DNA from: an uncultured Porphyromonadaceae bacterium
GTDB taxonomy: Bacteria; Bacteroidota; Bacteroidia; Bacteroidales; Barnesiellaceae_A
Length of the DNA stretch: 10,370 bases
Reading direction: 5' to 3'
Assembly (NCBI GenBank): GCA_900542255.1
Contig: UQMR01000074.1
Location: forward strand, 1 to 10,370
Positions 5,831 to 10,370 of this stretch are shown here, one piece after another. The notes below the pieces were generated by a model that did not search any database, was not told the DNA's origin, and was given only the letters and a program-made list of their open reading frames with translations. The position numbers were made by a program, and so were the translations under genes. Positions within the stretch are counted from its first letter, which is position 1, and each line of letters starts with the position of its first letter.

Positions 5831-7933
5831 TTAGTCGTTCATAGAGAGGAGGAATTCTTCGTTGCTCGATGTGCGTTCGAGGCGGTCTTTGAGGAATTCC
5901 ATGGCTTCTACCGAGTTCATGTCGGCAAGGTAGCGGCGAAGTATCCACATGCGGTTGAGGGTCTCCTTGTCGAGCAGCAGGTCGTCGCGGCGTGTGCTGG
6001 ATGCGTTGATGTCGACGGCGGGGAAGATGCGCTTGTTGGACAGTTTACGGTCTAATTGCAGCTCCATGTTGCCTGTTCCCTTGAATTCCTCGAAGATTAC
6101 TTCGTCCATCTTTGAGCCGGTGTCGATAAGGGCGGTGGCGATGATGGTAAGGCTGCCGCCGTTTTCTATATTGCGTGCTGCGCCGAAGAAGCGTTTGGGT
6201 TTGTGCAGGGCGTTGGCATCGACACCTCCCGAGAGTACTTTGCCCGATGCCGGCGACACGGTGTTGTAGGCGCGTGCCAGGCGGGTGATAGAGTCTAGGA
6301 GGATGACTACGTCGTGGCCGCATTCTACCATGCGCTTGGCCTTTTCGAGGACGATGTTGGTTACTTTTACGTGGCGCTCGGCCGGCTCGTCGAAGGTCGA
6401 TGAGATGACTTCGGCTTTTACGCTGCGCGCCATGTCGGTAACCTCCTCGGGACGCTCGTCGATGAGCAGTATTATCATATACACCTCGGGGTGATTTTCT
6501 GATATGGCGTTGGCAATATCTTTCAGGATGACTGTTTTACCGGTTTTGGGCTGTGCTACGATGAGGCCGCGCTGACCTTTGCCTATGGGCGAGAACATGT
6601 CGACGACGCGGGTCGAAAGGTTGCACGATTTGCCGCTTGTGAGGTCGAACTTCTCATTGGGGAAAAGCGGGGTGAGGTGGTCGAACGGTACACGGTCGCG
6701 TACAAACTCGGGGGAGCGTCCGTTGATGCGGTCTACCTTGGCCAGCGGGAAGTATTTTTCTCCCTCTTTGGGTGGACGGATGGGGCCTTCTACTACGTCG
6801 CCGGTTTTGAGCCCGAAGAGTTTTATCTGCGACTGCGACACATAGATGTCGTCGGGCGAGGTGAGGTAGTTGTAGTCGGGCGAGCGGAGGAATCCGTAGC
6901 CGTCGGGCATCATTTCCAATACGCCTGAACCTATCAGTATGCCCTCGAAGTCGTAGGACTGGTCGCCTGAGGTGTTGCGGGGTTCGTCGGCGATTTTGGC
7001 GTTGTTATTATTATTATTGTTATTATTGTTGTTGTTGTTGTTGCGCTTGTTCTCGCGATTGTTTTCCTTGTTACCGGCTGCCGGCGTTATTTGTTGGGTG
7101 AATACGTGCCCGTTTTTGTCGCGGGAGATAAAGCGTGTGGCTTTGGGGAAGAAGGCCGACAGCCCGGGAGAGGCGGGGAGCTCTTTTTCTTCTTCTTGGG
7201 GAGAAGCGGCAGGCTTGCCGGTCGTTGTTTCGTTTTGCAGGTCGTAGGGTTGTTCCTCTACCGGCTGGTTCTCTTCTGCGGCGGGTACAAAGGGTTCCTC
7301 GTCGAGGATTGCTGCCTTGTAACCTTTCTTTGCAGCTTGTTTTTTACCTGCTTTACCATTGTTTTTGGGTGCGGGAGCTTGTGCGGGCTCTTGCTCGGGC
7401 ACGGCTGTTTCCGTATTGTCGTTCTGCGGAACGTTGTCGGGCTCGGCATGAATCGACGAGAAGAGTTCGTCTACCGACTCTAACAGGGCCGGATGGCTTG
7501 CCGGCAGGACGGCAGGCTCTGATTCTGGCGCAAGGTCGTTGGGGGCAGCTTCGGGCTGGGCCTGTTTCTTTTTACGCCCGGGCTTGTTCTTGCGGGGAGC
7601 GGCGGCTGCTTTCTCGCTGTCGTTGTTGTCGGCAGGTGTTTCTGCTGGTATGTTTTCTGAGGAGTCGCTGGTTGTGTTCTCCTCCTTTTCTTCTTGGGCA
7701 GGTGTCTCGTCTGTTTTTGTTTCGTCGTTTTTCGCCGGTCGGGTTCTTTTTTTCTTTTTTTTGCCCTCTCCATTTTGTGCCGAGATTTTGCTGGCCGAAA
7801 TGGCCTGCTCATCGAGAATGGTATATACCAAATCTTCGGCTTGAGTATTATTATTGACTTGGATGCCTAATTGGGCGGCAATTTCTTTTAGTTCAGGTAA
7901 GGTTTTCGACTTGAGTTCAAAAATGTTGTACAT
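5831..7933 (-). CDS. rho: Transcription termination factor Rho with long disordered insert
   Basis: An RNA-dependent hexameric ATPase that loads on C-rich nascent RNA and ends transcription. At 700 residues it is far longer than E. coli Rho (419). A small helical Rho-N domain spans 1-45. Residues ~50-320 are low-complexity and charged (Lys/Glu/Pro/Gln/Asn-rich, with KKKKKR and NNRENKR patches) and end in 14 consecutive Asn at 298-311. The cold-shock-like RNA-binding domain follows (~328-405, with DGYGFLR at 344-350). The ATPase domain has Walker A QPKTGKT (461-467), Walker B VVILLD (542-547), the Q-loop region [26 protein letters not shown] and the R-loop GTGNMEL. All catalytic elements look intact. 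Start is ATG 7931-7933, preceded by a ~135-nt leader. An intrinsically disordered insert in Rho is known in Bacteroides, where it drives condensate formation; that role is inferred here. Confidence 0.97.
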   Translation of the reverse strand: MYNIFELKSKTLPELKEIAAQLGIQVNNNTQAEDLVYTILDEQAISASKISAQNGEGKKKKKRTRPAKNDETKTDETPAQEEKEENTTSDSSENIPAETPADNNDSEKAAAAPRKNKPGRKKKQAQPEAAPNDLAPESEPAVLPASHPALLESVDELFSSIHAEPDNVPQNDNTETAVPEQEPAQAPAPKNNGKAGKKQAAKKGYKAAILDEEPFVPAAEENQPVEEQPYDLQNETTTGKPAASPQEEEKELPASPGLSAFFPKATRFISRDKNGHVFTQQITPAAGNKENNRENKRNNNNNNNNNNNNNNAKIADEPRNTSGDQSYDFEGILIGSGVLEMMPDGYGFLRSPDYNYLTSPDDIYVSQSQIKLFGLKTGDVVEGPIRPPKEGEKYFPLAKVDRINGRSPEFVRDRVPFDHLTPLFPNEKFDLTSGKSCNLSTRVVDMFSPIGKGQRGLIVAQPKTGKTVILKDIANAISENHPEVYMIILLIDERPEEVTDMARSVKAEVISSTFDEPAERHVKVTNIVLEKAKRMVECGHDVVILLDSITRLARAYNTVSPASGKVLSGGVDANALHKPKRFFGAARNIENGGSLTIIATALIDTGSKMDEVIFEEFKGTGNMELQLDRKLSNKRIFPAVDINASSTRRDDLLLDKETLNRMWILRRYLADMNSVEAMEFLKDRLERTSSNEEFLLSMND
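7001..7042 (-). repeat. Poly-asparagine trinucleotide tract inside rho
   Basis: Fourteen Asn codons in a row (residues 298-311): eight AAC and six AAT in mixed order. It sits at the junction between the disordered insert and the RNA-binding domain. A trinucleotide run can change length by slippage without breaking the frame, though the codon mixing makes it less slippery than a pure repeat. Confidence 0.95.
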
Positions 7934-7964
7934 CGAGTGCTTGAAATTTGATTATAGCGAAAAA

Positions 7965-7990
7965 ATGGCAATCTCTGCTACGGATTGCAT
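7965..7990 (-). terminator. Attenuator-like hairpin in the rho leader
   Basis: In the minus-strand reading, ATGCAATC (7990-7983) pairs with GATTGCCAT (7973-7965), giving 8 bp with one bulged C and a 9-nt loop. A T run follows at once (complement of the A run at 7960-7965). The structure ends about 26 bases before the rho ATG. It has the layout of a weak intrinsic terminator inside the rho 5' leader. The stem is short and the call is tentative. Confidence 0.35.
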
Positions 7991-8073
7991 TTGTTCTAAT
8001 TTTGTAAATGGAAATATGTGGAAAATGATTGAAAAGAGAAAAAGAATTACAATTATCTCTTTTGTTTATGTGG

Positions 8074-8081
8074 CAAATATA
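8074..8081 (-). promoter_or_regulatory. Putative rho promoter, -7 element
   Basis: The minus strand reads TATATTTG, matching TAnnTTTG. It lies 140 bases before the rho ATG and 56 bases after the tilS stop, in the A/T-rich 203-base gap. A TTT is present near -33 but no exact TTG. This indicates that rho has its own promoter and a leader of about 135 nt. Confidence 0.55.
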
Positions 8082-8136
8082 CAGTTAATTTTATTAAGAA
8101 AAGGCTTTTGCACGTCTTGTGGAGTGCTATTTAACA

Positions 8137-9489
8137 TTATTTATGTACATCGTCGCCCGCAATGGATGCCAGTAGTATGCGTTGTGTGCGGGATGTGACG
8201 GGTGCCGCAGATGATGCGCGACGGCCTACTACCCATAATATCTTTGTGGCATCGCATAACAGCAGTTGTTGTTCTTTTTCTATGATAGACATTTTGCTGT
8301 CGCTGAAAAAGTCGCTTACCTTTTTACTGCCTTTCATGCCAAAGGGTGTGAAGCTGTCGCCCTTGTGCCAGTGGCGCAGCGTGAGCGGGTATTGCAGGCG
8401 GTCGGCATCGAAGCAGGCGTAGTGTGGCGAGCGGGGTATGGCAAAGCCTTGGGCCTGATGATACGATAGGGTTATGCCTGCGGCACCGTGTGTCTCCTCT
8501 TTCTCCCATGCGGCTACGACGGAGGCCTGAATGTCGGTCTGTGGCAAGGGGGTTACTATGAGGTGCCTGCGGTCGCATACGAGCCTGTGGTTTGCACCCA
8601 TGAATATCTTGCCGGGTTGCGGCGAGGTGCAGCAGGCGAGGATGTCGACGAGTTGCGAGGCATTGAATCCGTAGGGCGCGAGCGTTTCAAAGAGCAGTGC
8701 CTCGGGCGATGGAGATGCTTGCAGCTGTGTGATGTCTATGTAGAGGTTTCCCTCTTTTGTTTCGCATACCTCTTTTTGCAGCTGGCCTATGGCGTAGCGA
8801 TATACCTTTTCGCTCTCGGCAAGGTTGTTGATGGTGCGTCTGATGCTTTCGTCAACCGCCGGATTGAGGGTGCGCAGCAACGGCAATACCTCTAACCGTA
8901 TTTTGTTGCGGGTATATAGTGTCTCGGCATTGGTGCTGTCGTTGACATACGTGAGATGGCAGCGCGAGAGAAATGTCAGTATCTCCTGTCGCGAAATCTC
9001 CAAAAGCGGGCGCACGATATATCCGTTGCGGGGCTTCATGCCGGTGAGTCCGGCTATGCCTGTTCCGCGTGTAAGATTGAGCAGCAGTGTCTCTATGTTG
9101 TCGTCGCGGTGGTGCGCTACGGCAATGGCATCGGCGTGGTGGCGTATGCGCATCTCCTCGAACCAGCGATAGCGCAGCTCGCGGGCCGCCATTTCTATGG
9201 AGATGCCTTTTTCGCGGGCGTAGGTTGTGGTATCGAATGTGGTCTCGCAGAATGGTACGTCTAAATCCGATGCTATGCGGGCGGCATGGTTGCGGTCGCG
9301 CAGGCTCTCGTCGCCGCGAAGCATGAAGTTGCAGTGGCATGCGATGACGTTGTAGCCGAGTTGTTTCAGGATGGCAAGCAGTGCCACCGAGTCGGCACCG
9401 CCGCTGAGTCCTGTGATTACGGGGTGGTTCTTGTCGAGAAGTTTGTGCGATGCAATGTAGTCGGCGATGTGTCGGGTTGTAGAGTCCAT
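8137..9489 (-). CDS. tilS: tRNA(Ile)-lysidine synthetase
   Basis: A 450-residue cytoplasmic enzyme that uses ATP and lysine to convert C34 of the CAU-anticodon tRNA-Ile into lysidine, so that it reads AUA and is charged with Ile rather than Met. The N-terminal PP-loop ATPase motif SGGADS is at 29-34. Further TilS signatures are AHHRDDNIETLLLNLTRG (125-142) and DSTN...YTRNKIR (184-198). The C-terminal TilS domain is recognisable around WHKGDSFTPFGMKGSKKVSDFF. Length fits the family. I chose ATG 9487-9489. A longer frame from a GTG at 9640-9642 would cross the mutB terminator and a C-rich leader, and its residues have no similarity to TilS. The gene is essential in most bacteria. It lies directly upstream of rho, but rho has its own promoter. 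Confidence 0.95.
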   Translation of the reverse strand: MDSTTRHIADYIASHKLLDKNHPVITGLSGGADSVALLAILKQLGYNVIACHCNFMLRGDESLRDRNHAARIASDLDVPFCETTFDTTTYAREKGISIEMAARELRYRWFEEMRIRHHADAIAVAHHRDDNIETLLLNLTRGTGIAGLTGMKPRNGYIVRPLLEISRQEILTFLSRCHLTYVNDSTNAETLYTRNKIRLEVLPLLRTLNPAVDESIRRTINNLAESEKVYRYAIGQLQKEVCETKEGNLYIDITQLQASPSPEALLFETLAPYGFNASQLVDILACCTSPQPGKIFMGANHRLVCDRRHLIVTPLPQTDIQASVVAAWEKEETHGAAGITLSYHQAQGFAIPRSPHYACFDADRLQYPLTLRHWHKGDSFTPFGMKGSKKVSDFFSDSKMSIIEKEQQLLLCDATKILWVVGRRASSAAPVTSRTQRILLASIAGDDVHK

Positions 9490-9577
9490 GATGCTAATTG
9501 GGTATGGCGTATAGGCGAGGGAATGTGTATGGTGGTGCAGTGTGGCGGTGGGGTATGGGCCCGATGGGTAGGGCTTG
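9490..9577 (-). promoter_or_regulatory. C-rich, G-poor tilS leader, rut-like
   Basis: On the minus strand these 88 bases contain 42 C and 9 G, with many YC dinucleotides and little self-pairing. This is the composition expected of a Rho utilisation (rut) site. It lies after the mutB 3' hairpin and before tilS. It may be where Rho loads to stop readthrough from the mut operon, or a regulated leader of tilS. I find no TAnnTTTG promoter in it, so the start point of tilS mRNA is unclear. Confidence 0.4.
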
Positions 9578-9589
9578 TCATATCTGAAT

Positions 9590-9623
9590 GGGGCTGTGGC
9601 AAAATGAGTTTTGCCACAGCCCC
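9590..9623 (-). terminator. Hairpin terminator after mutB
   Basis: A perfect 15-bp stem (9590-9604 with 9609-9623, arm GGGGCTGTGGCAAAA) has a TGAG-type 4-nt loop. It lies 48 bases beyond the mutB stop on the minus strand. No T run follows on the exit side. Confidence 0.7.
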
Positions 9624-9671
9624 TCTGTTTCAGCTGGCACACCCTATATTATGAAGGGTGTGGTTGTTGCA

Positions 9672-10370
9672 TTAAGCATTTTCCCCTAAAAGTATTTCGA
9701 GAATTTGCCAAGCCGAGCGCGATACGGGCGAGCCCGGGCCGAAGATGGCGGCTACACCGGCTTTGTAGAGGAAGTCGTAGTCTTGCGGGGGTATTACACC
9801 GCCGGCTATGACTATGATGTCTTCGCGGCCGAGTTTCTTCAATTCATCGATTACTTGCGGTATGAGGGTTTTGTGTCCGGCAGCGAGTGACGATACGCCC
9901 AATACGTGTACGTCGTTTTCTACGGCCTGGCGGGCAGCCTCGGCAGGGGTTTGGAACAAGGGACCCATGTCTACGTCGAAGCCGCAGTCGGCATAACCCG
10001 TAGCACATACTTTGGCACCCCGGTCGTGGCCGTCTTGTCCCATCTTGGCAATCATGATACGGGGTTGACGACCCTCACGTTTGGCGAATTTCTCGCACAG
10101 CTCGGTAGCTTTCTTGAAGTCGTCGCTTTGTTTGTTTTCTGATGAATACACGCCTGAAATAGTTCTAATGACAGCTTTATAACGGCCTACAACTTTCTCG
10201 CAGGCATCTGATATTTCGCCCAAAGTGGCTCGTACGCGGGCTGCTTTTACGGCAAGGTCGAGCAGGTTGCCCTCTTTTGTCTCCACACACTTGGTGATGG
10301 CTTCGAGAGCTGCCTTCACAGCCTCGTTGTCGCGATGAGCTTTCAGGTCGACAAGTCGTGCTACCTGCGA
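9672..10370 (-). CDS. mutB: Methylmalonyl-CoA mutase large subunit, C-terminal part (partial)
   Basis: The visible 232 residues are the C-terminal part of the adenosylcobalamin-dependent mutase that interconverts succinyl-CoA and (R)-methylmalonyl-CoA, the key step of the succinate-propionate pathway in Bacteroidales. The frame is open to the right edge, so the catalytic TIM barrel lies outside the window. The B12-binding domain is complete: DGHDRG, with the cobalt-ligating His encoded at 10028-10026, then SSLAAGH and [12 protein letters not shown], which together form the DxHxxG...SxL...GG base-off/His-on signature. Presence of the His argues for the large (catalytic) subunit, as the small subunit of heterodimeric enzymes usually lacks it. 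A hairpin terminator follows the TAA at 9672-9674, so this is the last gene of its operon. Confidence 0.95.
   Translation of the reverse strand, partial: SQVARLVDLKAHRDNEAVKAALEAITKCVETKEGNLLDLAVKAARVRATLGEISDACEKVVGRYKAVIRTISGVYSSENKQSDDFKKATELCEKFAKREGRQPRIMIAKMGQDGHDRGAKVCATGYADCGFDVDMGPLFQTPAEAARQAVENDVHVLGVSSLAAGHKTLIPQVIDELKKLGREDIIVIAGGVIPPQDYDFLYKAGVAAIFGPGSPVSRSAWQILEILLGENA

Noticed and set aside
7001..7042. Trinucleotide run as a CRISPR or tandem-repeat array
   Set aside because: It is an in-frame Asn codon run within rho with no spacers or longer repeat unit.
7135..7857. Long + strand open frame (240 codons) opposite rho
   Set aside because: It is antisense to the low-complexity part of rho, and its Arg/Leu/Phe/Cys-rich translation mirrors the complementary codons rather than any protein family.
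8032..8063. Inverted repeat AAAAGAGA/TCTCTTTT in the rho leader
   Set aside because: The arms are low-complexity A/T-rich with a 16-nt loop, and such a repeat is likely by chance in this AT-rich gap.
9490..9642. 51-residue N-terminal extension of TilS from a GTG start
   Set aside because: It would overlap the mutB hairpin terminator and a C-rich leader. Its residues are unlike TilS, whose normal N-terminus begins just before the PP-loop.

Overview
The window looks like a chromosomal segment of a gut-type Bacteroidales bacterium (phylum Bacteroidota). Four things point there. The Rho factor carries a disordered insert of several hundred residues, typical of Bacteroidota. Likely promoters match the Bacteroides -7 element TAnnTTTG rather than TATAAT. 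Genes lack Shine-Dalgarno sequences at normal spacing. A B12-dependent methylmalonyl-CoA mutase and an NhaD antiporter are also common in this group. I cannot name the genus from sequence alone.

Layout, left to right. On the + strand are the last 40 codons of Lon protease, then a D-2-hydroxyacid dehydrogenase one base after the Lon stop. Both end at a 21-bp perfect hairpin terminator. Everything after that is on the minus strand. Facing the dehydrogenase is nhaD (Na+/H+ antiporter) with its own terminator and promoter. Next comes a small-multidrug-resistance transporter of the SugE/Gdx type, preceded by a short leader with a hairpin and a possible pseudoknot. Upstream of it are two tandem paralogous AraC-family regulators, 12 nt apart and probably one transcript. 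A tRNA-Asp(GUC) gene follows, with a near-consensus promoter and a hairpin terminator. Then come rho (700 codons, with a 14-Asn run), tilS (tRNA-Ile lysidine synthetase), and the C-terminal third of the methylmalonyl-CoA mutase large subunit, which runs off the right edge.

Most of the window is housekeeping: protein quality control (lon), transcription termination (rho), decoding (tRNA-Asp, tilS), propionate/succinate carbon flow (mutB) and ion homeostasis (nhaD). The accessory-looking part is the AraC-AraC-SMR block. An 8-bp motif (ATTTACGG) overlaps the -7 box of the transporter gene. It also occurs upstream of the regulator promoter, where a near-copy lies 21 bp away, so a small regulator/exporter circuit is plausible but unproven. 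Regulatory structure is the more unusual content: the transporter leader, an attenuator-like hairpin in the rho leader, and a strongly C-rich, G-poor stretch before tilS that looks like a Rho-loading (rut) site. I found no CRISPR array, insertion sequence, phage gene or clear new defence system.
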